A program made the translations under genes and the position numbers. From Campanula takesimana (Eukaryota > Streptophyta > Magnoliopsida > Asterales > Campanulaceae): 64,000 nucleotides of DNA. The DNA lies in contig JAOWBW010001476.1 in the NCBI GenBank assembly GCA_026119855.1, positions 124,001-188,000 of the forward strand. The letters run 5' to 3'. The notes beneath the pieces are model-generated. The model saw nothing but the letters and a program-made list of their open reading frames with translations. It ran no database searches and was not told where the DNA came from. Of this stretch, positions 36,421 to 47,848 are shown piece after piece; within the stretch, counting starts at the first letter, position 1, and every line of letters begins with the position of its first letter.

Positions 36421-37512
36421 TTATCCATTACCTGGTGAGTGCTGATTGATTGCAAATACTCTACCCGAAACCTTGGGCTTCCCCGAAGCATCCCACTTCT
36501 GACCTTGTGGTATTCCAGTTCCTGTCCCCGATGACTGAACTCTAAACCTCGGACAATCTTTAACGAAGTGTCCCAACTGACCACACTTCACACATTTTCC
36601 TTGCTTCTTCCAACACTTGTCTTCTGAGTGTCCTTTCCTCTGACAGTAGCTGCAGACTTTCCCATTTCGTGTCCCCTTATTAGAACCTTGATTTCTTACT
36701 GTTGGTTGCCCTTGAAGTTGCCCTCTGAATCGAGTTTGCACTCCAGAATTACCTCTGTTATCCGAATGCTGCTGTTGTGACTTACTCTGCCCTCCTTGCT
36801 TACCCGTGTTAACCACCTCAGTCTTCCTTTTATGTTCCCCAATATCTTGCTCAATCAAGTAGGCTCGATCCACCGCATCCTGAAAAGGTTGAATTCTTTG
36901 GGCTAAAAGTTGAGTCCTAATAGCTGTCTTCAAACCCCTGATCAATCTCATCGCTTTTTGCTCCTCGGTCCGCACTAGGTAGTCACAACACCTGGCTAAT
37001 TCTGCGAACTTAGCCGAGTACTGTGCTACTGACATCATGCCTTGCTCCAAGCTGAGGAACTCGATCTCTTTCCGGTTTTGATTCACTAGAGAGATAAAAT
37101 GATCCTTGAATTTCCTCACGAACCACTCCCAAGGATATGGTATAAGAGTCGCATCCCAACTGGTCTTCAGTGCCTTCCGCCAATGTTCCGCAGCCCCCAC
37201 GAGCTTATAAGCTGCAAACAGAACCCTATCCTCATCAGTGCAACCAAAGACATCGTAGATTCTCTCCATCGATTCTATCCATAGCTCGGCTTTCTTCACA
37301 TCCGGCTCACCGTCGTACTCACTTGGTTTCATCTTTAAGAACTGCTCCAACCCATATCACGGAGGTGCTACATGTTCCTCTCTCGGCCCTTGGTCATGAA
37401 TTGATTTCACGGCCGCTTCAAACCTCCCTTAAAACATTGCACGGTTTTCTTCCCGAAGATCATTCTGATTCTGAGCCCCACTAGAACCTTCACCTGTCCT
37501 TCTTCTAGCCAT
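36421..37512 (-). pseudogene. gag: G1 gag
   Basis: Likely start ATG at 37512, by comparison with G2 gag. The retrotransposon gag domain follows (LWIESMERIYDVFGC, AAYKLVGAAEHW, QYSAKFAELARCCDYLV). A Gln/Asn-rich linker and two perfect CCHC knuckles come next: CSYCQRKGHSEDKC and CVKCGQLGHFVKDC (about 36540-36660). Two stops near the N-terminus, TAA 37429-37431 and TGA 37357-37359, stand where G2 has Gln and Arg codons. Both are C-to-T changes. Downstream of 37350 309 codons are open. The main gag fold and nucleocapsid are otherwise intact. Confidence 0.9.
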
Positions 37513-37612
37513 TGAGAACAATTACCTGTATAAAACATCAACCGTTACTCACTCCGAACACAACTACCCTCCTAGGTCGTTCTAGCCACCTATACCGATA
37601 CTTAGAGCTAAA

Positions 37613-37629
37613 CCATAGCTCTGATACCA
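37613..37629 (-). other. G1 primer-binding site
   Basis: Minus strand TGGTATCAGAGCTATGG, two bases inside the 5' LTR at 37632; initiator Met tRNA type. Confidence 0.93.
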
Positions 37630-37631
37630 AC

Positions 37632-40373
37632 TGTCGCGACCCCGAACCCCGCGGGCCCGAGATCGCGAGCTGGACGTCGACTTAAAACCAAAACTCTAAA
37701 ATATAGAAGTTAAAAATTCCATTTTGAACCCAAAAGATGATAACACAAGGTTTTACAAATCCAAGTTTAAATCAACAAAGTACATCTAACATAAGCTCCA
37801 CAGCTTATACCCAAAAGAATAAAATATACAATTCTTAATGACGTCAATAATGGTAAAACTATCCCCAAAAGGTTATACATTTAAATAATGTAAACCGATC
37901 CATAACAACCTGCCCCAAAATCTCAATCCTCTCGACGTCCTCCTCGATCCGCGAATCCTAATCCTTTTCCTCCTGGGGGGGGGGTTAGGGAAAAACAAAG
38001 ATGGAAATAAACGGGGTGAGATAAAATCTCAGTAAGTTACTAATGCAACTACATGACATGCTAATATGCAATGACCGATAGCAATTAACATAAGATAGAT
38101 AGCAGCGGAATAATAAGTGACATGCTGTCGAACGGTAACATCCAATAGTCAATCATATAAATAAACATATAACAACAAATGAGAGGCTCCCTATCGCCAA
38201 CTGTCCCATACCAGTTGGAAATAACGACCAGCTCATCATGCAACACATAAAGCTGAAATAAACACTCATAAGTGGATACATAGCCAAGGTTTCACCCAAC
38301 TGAAAGAACCAAATAAAGGTCGCTGCGCAGCTTCAATAATCAACAATCAACATCTTCATAGCAGCATGAAAGCTCGAAGAGAAAACCCCGGTACCGGAAC
38401 CAATAACCATAAAAGTGTCACAAAGGACAAGGACCATGACACAAAGTCATGCCCGTTAGCTAGATACAGTCACAGAGGAACGCTAACTTATCCTTTCCAA
38501 GGCCAATCTGGAAAAGGGGTATAGAAGGGGGCAAAACAATGGTCAACATTATAATGGACTTGGCTTTGCCATTATAATCTTTCCCATCGCCCGATGCAAC
38601 AAATATGCCAGCTGGGCTTCTAATTAAATGCTAAGTAATAATATTTTAGCATGAATGAACAACTTAAGGTTCCAAAGTAGGGAACCAATCCAATTAAATC
38701 ACCACAAAGGTAAACCAATACAAACAGCACATCAAAGATGAACCACATTCCCAAAATGATACTTAATCAAATCCCATATCGTATTTATTGGCAAAAGAAT
38801 CAAATCCAATCAATAAAGTGTTCCAAAGTAGGGAATCATACCAATTAATCACCATAAAAGATGCAAACGATTACTCAAGAAGAGTTCAACAACAATAAAC
38901 ACAACGAGTTTCTCATAAAAGAGCACAACAACTATAAGCGGAATTTCTCATAAAGGGCACAACAACAATGATTATTAGAACCCGATAATTCCATAAAGAG
39001 GAACCACACCAAATACATTCCAAAGATGATACTCACAAGTTACACATAAAGAACACAACCCAAACGGTCACTCACAAATAGTACCACGACTATAACCCAA
39101 AATTATCCCAAACGAATCCAAATGTTACACTTACTAGAACATGATCACAACCGGACTAAACCCTACACTTTGGTGTTCAATGACAACCCTCTAGGTAGTA
39201 TAGGACATCGCCTACAACCCAGACCAAATCTTACTCGAAAATCAATTCGATTGGAACAACCACAAATACATCATAAGATGCCCAAACAATACTTGATCAA
39301 ATTATATAACACTATTGTTCACAAAGGAACCAATTTTTATTTACTAAAGTGTTCCACGGTGTTATCTTAAGTTAATTAGAAGAAATAAACTTAAACTAGA
39401 TAAGCCTTAAGTCTTAAACCAAGAAAAAGGGAGAATTCTGAACCAGGGGGCGGGCGGACGCCTGGTAGGGGGGCGGGCGGGCGCCTGTTTCAACAGAAGG
39501 TTTGGCCAACAGGAAAGGGTATGCAGGCGGGCGCTCGGGCAAGGCGGGCGGGCGCCTGGTCTGGATTCCAGCCGGGAAAACAGAGCTGGGTTCCTTAAGT
39601 TCTTACCCATTTCTCACCACACTCAAAATCAAACACAATCAATCTCCCACCAAGCCTAAATATGAACCACAACAACTTATAACTAGGAAGAGGACCTAGA
39701 TAACATCATTTATCAACCAAGATTAAGGTTTAATCCCAACTTTTATCAAAGCACCATTTTCAATCAAAACTCAAAATAAATTCCCAATAAATTCAAAACC
39801 CAACCAAACTTCAAATATAACACATCAAGCATTATCTAAACATGATATGAACATTTTAGCATCAAAATGGGGGAAAAGTAACTTACTTGGATTTTCTCAA
39901 AGTTGATGGATTTCAATTCTTTTTGATTCTACGCGATCCTAACGACGATCTAAACACATTTCACGTTTTAAGAAATGAGAGATTACAAGAGGAAGAGGAA
40001 GTAAATGAGGAGAGAAGGAAGAGGAAGAAAACTTACCAAAAGCTTGGAGAGAGAGAGAAAAGAGCTGGGAATGGGAGGGAGTAGGGTGAGGGAGAAGGAG
40101 GTGTAGGGAGAAGGTAGGAGAATGATTTAAAAACTTACACAAAGACCCCCTCCTCTAAAACTACCCAATTCAATACTCCCCACTAACAACTAAGACCCAA
40201 TATTTCTACACTAGCACAAATGACCCAAATAAAATGCTAAGCATAAATATTATGACACATAAAATGCACACATAATTATTTAAATAAACCAATTTAAATA
40301 AATAATTAAGCAAATAATTAAATAATAATTACTTATTACTAATAAAATAGAGCCTATATTTCGGGTCGTGACA
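37632..40373 (-). repeat. G1 5' LTR
   Basis: 2742 bp, the same length as the 3' LTR. GC-rich cassette at 39444-39563. Confidence 0.95.
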
Positions 40374-40378
40374 ACTAA

Positions 40379-40808
40379 TGATGAGTGACATTGACTTGAC
40401 TAGGGAAGTGGGCCCTAGTATTTACTTCATGTATTTGTATATTTTTTGAATGACTCGCGAAGGCAAGTAATTCATTAAGATAGAAAAGAAGGAAAGCCCC
40501 AATTTTTATTGCGAGAAACTGGGAGCGTTGCTGAAAGATAAGAAGCTCCTAGACTCGACTAGAACGTGAAATGATTTCAATTCTAAGAAAGTTGTTCAAT
40601 CTTGAGGTGATTAATTCATTGGCAAATGACTCGTACAAAGATGTCTTGACAAGTTCGAGATGAAGGCCGATCACCATAACGCGTTAGGGCTAAACATATC
40701 TTCTTTCTTGCATGAGACCGGACCCGCAGGTTGCCTACGTTCCTCCAGTGTAGAGGCTCAGGTCACCGTAGTTGTTGTGGATGCTCCTTCATCGCGAGGA
40801 TTTTTTTT
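40379..40808 (-). other. Tat-E2 interior segment
   Basis: Non-coding part of Tat-E2 between G1 and the split solo LTR. It carries a type a hairpin at 40735-40771. Confidence 0.65.
40735..40771 (-). other. CTACG/CGTAG hairpin, type a (E2)
   Basis: Minus strand CTACG (40771-40767) pairs with CGTAG (40739-40735). It shares GTGACCTGAGC and the 3' flank GCAACC..CGGGTCCGGTC with the E1 copy at 16259. The inner stem here is CCTC/GAGG. Confidence 0.65.
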
Positions 40809-41705
40809 ATGTTTGATAAACGACTATTTTATAGTCTTTTATGATATACTTTACCTATTATTTTACTTTAAATCATAGCTCTATTTGATACTTTTTAGTT
40901 CATTTTATCTATATTTTGCAATTATTGTTCTTGGGAGTATTCTGTGGTTGAAACAGGTTTTCTAGGGTCGTTTCGTGTCAAAATATGGCTCATGTGATGT
41001 ACCGGATCAAAGGAGTTGAAGACGGAACAATTTGAGAAGGAAAAAAAGTGAAAAATCAGAGATTTGGGTTAACACGGCCGCGCTTGAAAAAACGGCACGA
41101 CCGTGCCAATCTTGTCGACAAGTGGAGAACATTAGGAAAAAGGTCCACCCGGACCCAACTATAGACCCGCCCGGACCCCTATAAAGATCTGCCCGGACCC
41201 CTATAAAGACCTGCCCGGACCCATCTTGGTCCGCCCGGACCCAACTATAGACCCGCCCGGACCTCCTTCTCACCTGTTCCGAAACAATGCCTCCAAGAGG
41301 TGTCTTTTGATGCTAAATTCGGGAAATAACACATCTTTCAGCCCAAATGCCTATATAAGAAGGCCAATTCAGCCTTAGAAGGGATCCAGAAATTGTTGTA
41401 ACATTACTCTAGTAAATTTTAGTCTCTGTTAGTACCCAACCTGAAAATGAGTTATTAGGCATTCTAGAACTCACAGGGACCTCCCAGGTATTTACGAGCT
41501 GCACAGGACTTATCCGGAATATCTCGAAAAGCCCAGATAGGAAGATATCAACGACTGATTGGATGAAGCTACAAAGATAGGCGTTATCTCAATCCTCTCA
41601 GAGTCCAGATTGATCAGAGCCTCGGGAATCGATCCCATCCAAATGGACTGGCCGGGCGGCCACTTGTTTGGCCGGGCGACCAGTGTGACAACGTCAGGTT
41701 TTTCA

Positions 41706-41713
41706 TATAAATA
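41706..41713 (+). promoter_or_regulatory. TATA-like box, Tat-E3 LTR
   Basis: TATAAATA, with an equivalent TATAAATT at 55318-55325. A CA-rich, likely start region follows. Confidence 0.6.
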
Positions 41714-42356
41714 GAGGACCTCAGTTCATTATTGAAAAATAAAATTCTCTCCCCCGAGTTCCACAAGCCAAACTGACGGCAGAACTCTCCCTTCAAGCCT
41801 TTCTAGCAATCCCGAAGTTCCGGCAAATCTGCGCGAAAGATTCGACTTCGTTCTTGTCAAGATTGGTGAGAATTTGTCATGTTTTCTTAGTTTAGATCTG
41901 ATTTATGCTAGTTTCATCATGTTTATTCATCAATATTCATATGATTCATAACGTGTTCTTCATGTTCTTACTAGAATTCATAATATGCTCTATAACTAGG
42001 GTAGCGATCTTCATGTTTATGTGTTCATTCATACATTTTCATGATGTTCTTATTATCATGCTAGATCTAAGATTTATTCTACATAATATACTAGATCTAG
42101 GGTTTTAATCCCTATTATGTGCATATAACATAGCCGATGATGATCTCCAAGATCTAGGAACTACTTCTAAACCCTAAACTTTTGGTAAATATTCCCATGA
42201 TCAGTAACTCTCCAAGGATGAATGTGAGGACTACACATTGATCTTATCAATGGTATAATCATTATTCTAGGATGTGATCATCTTGTATGATTCTTTCTCC
42301 TCCCCCTTCATTATGCATGATCCCGTTTCTTTCTCTCTATTCTGATTATGTGCGAA

Positions 42357-42394
42357 CTACGCTGACCTAAGCTTCTCAAACGAGGGGAACGTAG
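42357..42394 (+). other. CTACG/CGTAG hairpin, type a (E3 LTR)
   Basis: CTACG 42357-42361 pairs with CGTAG 42390-42394. Inner CTTCTC (42372-42377) pairs with GAGGGG (42382-42387) with two G.U pairs. In the 3' LTR (55969-56006) the arm reads CTATG, which still pairs by G.U. Confidence 0.65.
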
Positions 42395-42694
42395 GCAATC
42401 TTCGGATCCGGTCTCAATCACTAACACACTACTAATACATTCATCATGATAGAAAGTCCGATTTCTCAGGCGATATGAGTGATTACTTGATATTCTTCTA
42501 TTGTCGTAACTTGACCCCCGAACCCTCTCTGTTAGCTTTTCTCAATGTTTTAGCTCAATTAAAACAACGTGGCGACTCTTAATAAGTTAAATGCCAACTT
42601 GAATATCCTAATCCCATAGAAAAGATAAAATAAAGATAAATAAAATAAAGACTTCCCATGCGTCGCCCGCATCGTCGGAAAGGGGTATTCACAG

Positions 42695-42711
42695 TGGCGA
42701 CTCTGCTGGGA
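42695..42711 (+). other. Tat-E3 primer-binding site
   Basis: TGGCGACTCTGCTGGGA, one base after the LTR; the same type as Tat-E1. Confidence 0.8.
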
Positions 42712-43607
42712 ACTAGCTTTGAACATCTTCAAACATAGAGGGTTAAACTTTTGTAAATATCATGATTGTATGCTTACTTGTTTCTTTCCCCCCTGTACTT
42801 TATCTCTTATACATATTTGCTTCCCTTGTACTTTAGTGCGTTAATATCTTAACTGTTTCCTATTGTACCCTTTCTAACTGTTTTGCATTGCATACATGTA
42901 AATACAAAAAACTCTCTGTTTTCTCCCTTAAAAAAATAACTAGTTTTTTGTCCGCACACTACCACTAGGTCCGTGTCACACTGCACACCCTACTGGATAC
43001 TCCGCTGAGTGCACAGATTTTGGTGATCCTGTTGCCTCTATCTTCATGGCACCTGGGCTATCTAACTCACTGTTTTCACTTGTGAAGCAGTCGAGGTTAA
43101 TCCCTTGTTCATTTCGAAACCATGCACTCACAGAGTCTAAGACACTCCAAAGTTGAACGGTTGGTTTGACTAGCTTTTCTTTATAGACAATTAACGTATC
43201 GTTCATGCCGTCATCCGTTAAGTCTTTAATGAGTCGAGATCCTTCGAGAGAAAAAAGCACAAAAAATGAAATTCCCTACAAGGGTGTGCATATAGCAAGC
43301 CGAGTGATACTTTGTACAAGGATCTCAACTCGTTAAAAACTTAACGGAAGTAACATAAACATTACGTTAAATGCCTTTAAACAAGGGTTAGTCGCTAGGA
43401 TCCGTTAGGTCGGTGGAACTCGCTTGCCCTATAGGACCCTCGCCCAAATTGTCCGTTTGGGAGGTGCAATACAGGTGAAAAACGAGGGGTCTATAGAAGT
43501 AGTGATGACCTCCACTGATCCAGGTTTTGTAGATAGTAACCCAAAAAGGGGTACCCCTTCCAACCATTAGGACTAATAATACATTGTTTTGTAAATAACA
43601 AAATACA
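42712..43607 (+). other. Tat-E3 leader
   Basis: Untranslated. From about 43400 it aligns with the Tat-E1 leader. A 94-codon minus-strand frame at 42976-43260 has no recognisable motif and is not annotated as a gene. Confidence 0.7.
43429..43496 (+). other. Conserved leader hairpin (E3 copy)
   Basis: Outer arms 43429-43439 and 43486-43496, identical to E1. Inner CCCAAA (43443-43448) pairs with TTTGGG (43456-43461). Confidence 0.6.
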
Positions 43608-44044
43608 TTGCATGAGCCTTGTCCCGTCCTAAACCTATCGTCCGCCACCTCTACAGAGAAGCAAGTTTGGGTCCGTTCCGGTGGTCGTCTTCAACGGTCA
43701 AGCCTTCCGCAAGCTCAGTCTTCAGTCTCTGCATCAACAATGTCTCCATCATTAGAGCCTACTGCTCCTAGTGTCTCCACTCCGCCAGTCTCCGCTGCCT
43801 CTGACAATCCAGATATAGCCGCCAACATTAAGCCCTCGGACATTCCGTCACCTCTCCATGCTTTCTTCACCAACCTCATGCTACAGATCTCCAAGCTTGA
43901 GGATCGAAGCAAGTCTCTAGAAAGGGCCAACCAAGAGCTCAAAGATCATCTTCATACTGAGATGAAGAAGAAAAGTGTAGCAACTAGCTTCCATAATGGG
44001 GAGGCTATTCTTATCGAAGACGAGACAGTGCCAGTAAGTTACCC
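43608..44044 (+). pseudogene. gag: Tat-E3 gag, N-terminal part
   Basis: Open from the ATG at 43608. Ser/Pro/Thr-rich N-terminus, then a probable coiled coil (LMLQISKLEDRSKSLERANQ, about 43875-43935). The start is the first ATG of the frame and is uncertain. G2 interrupts the frame at 44045. After the insertion and one TSD copy are removed the frame continues at 50020 without shift. Confidence 0.75.
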
Positions 44045-46229
44045 TGTCGCGACCCCGGACCCCGCGGGCCCGAGACCGCGAGCTGGACGTCGACTCTAAA
44101 ACCAAAACTGTGAAATGCTGAAGTTAAAAATTCCATTTGACACCAAAAGGTGATGAACCAAAGTTTTACAAAACCAAGTTTAAGAAGAACCAAATACAAC
44201 TATCATAAACTTCCACGAGTTTATGCCCAACAAAATACAAATGTACAAATCTTAGTGACGTCATTGTTTGGTACAACTATCCCAAAATGGTTACACATTT
44301 ACATAATGTAAACCAACCTATAATAACCTTCCCCAAAAGAACGGATCCACACTCGACGTCCTCTTTCTCGTGATCAGCGAGACTAATCCTTAGCACCTGG
44401 GGGGGGTTAAGGAAAAATAAAGATAAAAGAAAAGGGGGTGAGATAAATCTCAATAAGTTACTAATGCAACTACATGACATGCTATGATGCAATAAGCAAT
44501 AATAAATATCACATAGCACGTAGCAATTATCATATAACAGATAGCAGCGGAAATAAACACATAACAAAGGATATAGCCAAGGTTTTCCAAACCGGAACAT
44601 CCAAATAAAGGATCGCTGCGCAGCTTCAATAATCAACCAATTATCATCTTCATAATGGCATGAAAGCCGAAGAGAAAACCCCGGTACCGGAACCAATAAC
44701 AAAGTAATGTGCCACAAGGGGTGGGAGCCATGCCACAAAGTCATGCTCCAAACGTCTCAACCAAGGCCGATCTGGAAGAGGAAAATAAGGGCAAAACAAT
44801 GGTCGACACCATAATGGACTTGGCCGGTGCCATCACAATATCTCACATCGCCCGACACAACCACAAATACCAGCTGGACTTTCAATAAATGCTAAGTAAT
44901 AAAATACTAGCACGATAAACAACAAAGGATTCCAAAGTAGGGAATCATACCAAGAAGTCACCAAGAAAGTGAAATGAACCAACAACACACAATTAAAGTG
45001 TTCCAACAATCTTAACAATGATAACACAATTCCCATATCACATTTGACCACAAAGGATCCAATTAATTCGAGCACTCTACCAAATTTACCTACTCATATC
45101 GAAGAGCTTAAAGAGAGCTTTAAAACGGTGATTTATACGCCTAAAACGGAGTTCGGACGAACACGATATGGCCCTCGAAAGATTAGACACAAAGAGAAAT
45201 AAATTTCACAACAGGGGAGAGGGTGCGCGCGCCTCCTATGGGAGGATGCGCGCGCCTCCTGGTATCAGAAGGAAAATTTGCGCCAAGGTATAGGAGGGTG
45301 CGCGCGCTTCATAATAAGGGGTGCGTGCGCCTCATAAGGACAAAAGGTCTTGATTCAAGGATGGCCTAAGGGTGCGCGCGCCTCCTAAGGGAGGATGCGC
45401 GCGCCTCCCGGCCCGGAAAGGCAAATTCCGGCCAAATTTCTGGGTATCCTCCATTAACAACCCCAAATCCAATACACACCAAATCTTTACCATTTCTAAC
45501 ACTACCAAGAAGGGAACTAAGGTACCTACACCATTTTGAGCCAAAATAACTCCAACAACATCATCTAAGGACCTCACTCAAGGGTGATTCAAATACCAAA
45601 ATTTCACAAAATGAACAAAATGCAAATCACTCCCAAATCAACCCAAGATGCAATAAATGGCATTCATAACATCAAATAAACATGGAGTAGCATTTCTAGG
45701 ATAAAATAGGGGGAAAAGCAACTTACCCGGATTTCTCAAAGTTGATGGATTTCAATTATTTTTGGCTTCCAACGATCCTATCGACGATCTAAACAACGTT
45801 CACGTTTTAAGAAATGAGAGAAGATGAGAGGAAGAAGAAGTAAATGAAGAGAGAAGAAAGAGGAAGAAAACTTACCAAACAAGGAGGAGAGAGAGAGAGT
45901 TTCCAGGGAGAGGAGGATGGGAGGTGGAGTGTATGAGGGAGAAGGGGAGGAGTAGGGAGGGAGTAGGAAAATAATTCAAAATGTTACACTTAGGCCCCCT
46001 CTCTCACACTACACACAAATACTACACTCCCTACTAACAATTAAGACCCAACAATACCACACTAACCCAAATGACCCAAAGCAAACGCTAGGCATAATTA
46101 TTATAACACATAAAATGCACACATAAATATTTAAATAAATAATAATTTAAATAATTAAATAAGCAAATAATCAAATAAAAAAATCATTTAATTACTAATA
46201 AAATAGAGCCTATATTTCGGGTCGTGACA
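44045..46229 (-). repeat. G2 3' LTR
   Basis: 2185 bp. The cassette of TGCGCGCGCCTCC repeats is at 45222-45417. TATA-like ATTTATA (minus TATAAAT) is at 45131-45137, downstream of it on the minus strand. Confidence 0.95.
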
Positions 46230-46246
46230 TTCACTCCCCCTTAAAG
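46230..46246 (-). other. G2 polypurine tract
   Basis: Minus strand AAGGGGGAGTGAA immediately before the LTR start TGTCACGACCC, the usual arrangement in this lineage. Confidence 0.85.
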
Positions 46247-46278
46247 AAAATTCGACCCAAATTTTAACGAGACTCACC

Positions 46279-46872
46279 TCAAACAAAAAGCCACGGAAAT
46301 TTCCTCTCGATCTCATCTTGGAGCTCCCACGTCGACTCCTCGATGTTATGATTCTTCCAAAGGACTCTAACCAATGAAATACTTTTGCTCCTCAACTCTT
46401 GGACTTTAGAATCTAAGATCCGAACCGGTCGTTCCTCATAAGTCATATCGGGCTCAATATCCTCCGGTATCCTCGGTAACACGTGAGACGGATCATGAAC
46501 ATACTTCCGAAGCATAGAAACGTGGAAAACATTGTGCAACCGGTCCAAAGATGGCGGTAACGCAAGACGATACGCAAGAAGTCCAACCTTTCTCAAAATC
46601 TCAAACGGGCCAATAAATCTCGGAGCCAATTTACCCTTCTTCCCGAACCTACGAATACCCACCTTCGGAGACACTTTCAAGAATACCAAATCACCAAACT
46701 GAAAACTAAGATCTCGCCTTTGGTTGTCTGCGTAGCTCTTATGTCGACTCTGAGCTGTCTTCAATCTATCCCGGATAACTCTAACTTTCTCAGCCGAATC
46801 CCGAAGCAAATCAATACCCAAAACTTTCGCTTCACCGACCTCATCCCAACAAATAGGCGATCTACACTTCCT
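46279..46872 (-). pseudogene. pol: G2 integrase C-terminus and chromodomain
   Basis: From the stop inside the fusion gene the same frame goes on (CRSPICW, LLRDSAEKVRVIRDRLKTAQ, GDLVFLKVSP). It includes the integrase GPFEIL block and the RLHNVFHVSMLRKYV motif. It ends with a chromodomain-like tail, VRVLWKNHNIEESTWE...PWLF. The chromodomain is the part that in chromoviruses targets chromatin (family knowledge). The first ATG in this frame is at 46821. It is unlikely to be made as a separate protein. Confidence 0.88.
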
Positions 46873-47736
46873 TCAATACAAGGCCTCAAACGGTGCCATC
46901 TCGATACTAGCCTGATAACTGTTGTTGTAAGAGAACTCCACTAACGGTAGGTGCGAATCCCAAGAATCAGAGAAGTCTATCGAACAAGCTCGCAACATAT
47001 CCTCCAAAATCTGAATAGTTCTCTCGGATTGACCATCTGTCTTCCTTTTATACTCCCCAATATCTTGCTCTATTAAGTAGGCTCGGTCCACCGCATCTTG
47101 GAATGTCACAATCCGTTGAGCAATAAGTTGAGTGCGGATGGAGGTCTTCAATCCTCGAATGAATCTCATAGCTTTTTGTTCTTCGGTCCTCACCAAATAG
47201 TCGCAATATCGGGCTAATTCTATGAACTTAGCCGAGTATTGTGCTATAGACAACACACCTTGCTCCAAGTTGAGTAGCTCGATCTCCTTTCGGTTTTGAT
47301 CAACAACCGGAATGAAATGCTCCTTGAATTTGCGCACGAACAACTCCCACGTATACACCGTGCGAGTATCATCCCAAGTAGCTTTAATACCTTTCCACCA
47401 ATGCTCGGCGGCTCCCACAAGCTTGTAAGCCGCAAACCGGACCTTGTCCTCATCCGAACACCCAAATACATCATAAATCTTCTCCATTGACTCAATCCAT
47501 AACTCAGATTTCCGAACATCGGGTTCCCCATTGAATTCAACCGGTTTTAACTTCAGAAATTGCTCCAATCCATAGCGGGGTGGTGCTTGTTCTACCCTTG
47601 GACCTTGATCATGTATGGCCTTCATGGCCGCCTCGAACATGCCTTGAAACATGGCACGGGCTTCATCCCTTGTTTCATTCTGATTCTGTGCCCCACTAGT
47701 ACCTCCTCTGTTTCTTCTTCCAGACATTGAGAACAA
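46873..47736 (-). pseudogene. gag: G2 gag fused in frame to integrase core
   Basis: 287 codons. Residues 1 to about 235 are gag (LWIESMEKIYDVFGC, AAYKLVGAAEHWW, QYSAKFIELARYCDYLV). They join directly, at KRKTDGQSERT (about 47030), to the integrase stretch RTIQILEDMLRACSIDF...FEALY. The CCHC knuckles, protease, RT, RNase H and integrase catalytic D residues are missing. Gag KT(E/D) and integrase TDGQSER share a few bases at the join, which suggests a microhomology deletion. A TGA at 46873-46875 then ends the frame. Confidence 0.9.
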
Positions 47737-47829
47737 TTACCTGCATAAAACATCAACCGTTAATCACTCTGCACACTACTACCCACCTAGGTCATACTAA
47801 TCCGCCTAGACTTATACTTAGAGCTAATG

Positions 47830-47846
47830 CCATAGCTCTGATACCA
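47830..47846 (-). other. G2 primer-binding site
   Basis: Minus strand TGGTATCAGAGCTATGG, two bases inside the 5' LTR (47849). Confidence 0.93.
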
Positions 47847-47848
47847 AC

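Larger units (their letters stand above)
31932..40373 (-). mobile_element. G1: gag-only Tekay-type chromovirus
   Basis: 8442 bp, TSD actaa (31927-31931 and 40374-40378). Two LTRs of equal length (2742 bp) with few differences indicate a recent insertion. The interior is only 2958 bp: primer site, gag, a protease relic, about 1.3 kb without domains, and a purine tract. RT, RNase H and integrase are absent, so it must have moved using another element's proteins. It resembles the TR-GAG class described in plants. Confidence 0.93.
41427..42693 (+). repeat. Tat-E3 5' LTR
   Basis: 1267 bp, TGTTAGTACCC...GGTATTCACA. The cassette GGCCGGGCGGCC...GGCCGGGCGACC (41649-41690) is 15-60 bp before the TATA-like box. 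It carries the type a hairpin at 42357-42394. Confidence 0.95.

Noticed and set aside
42976..43260. 94-codon minus-strand ORF in the Tat-E3 leader
   Set aside because: No recognisable motif, antisense to the leader, and no counterpart seen in Tat-E1. Kept only as a note.
44277..44744. 155-codon minus-strand ORF, with a relative at 48194-48553
   Set aside because: LTR sequence of G2. The frame is broken at the variable G tract in the partner LTR.
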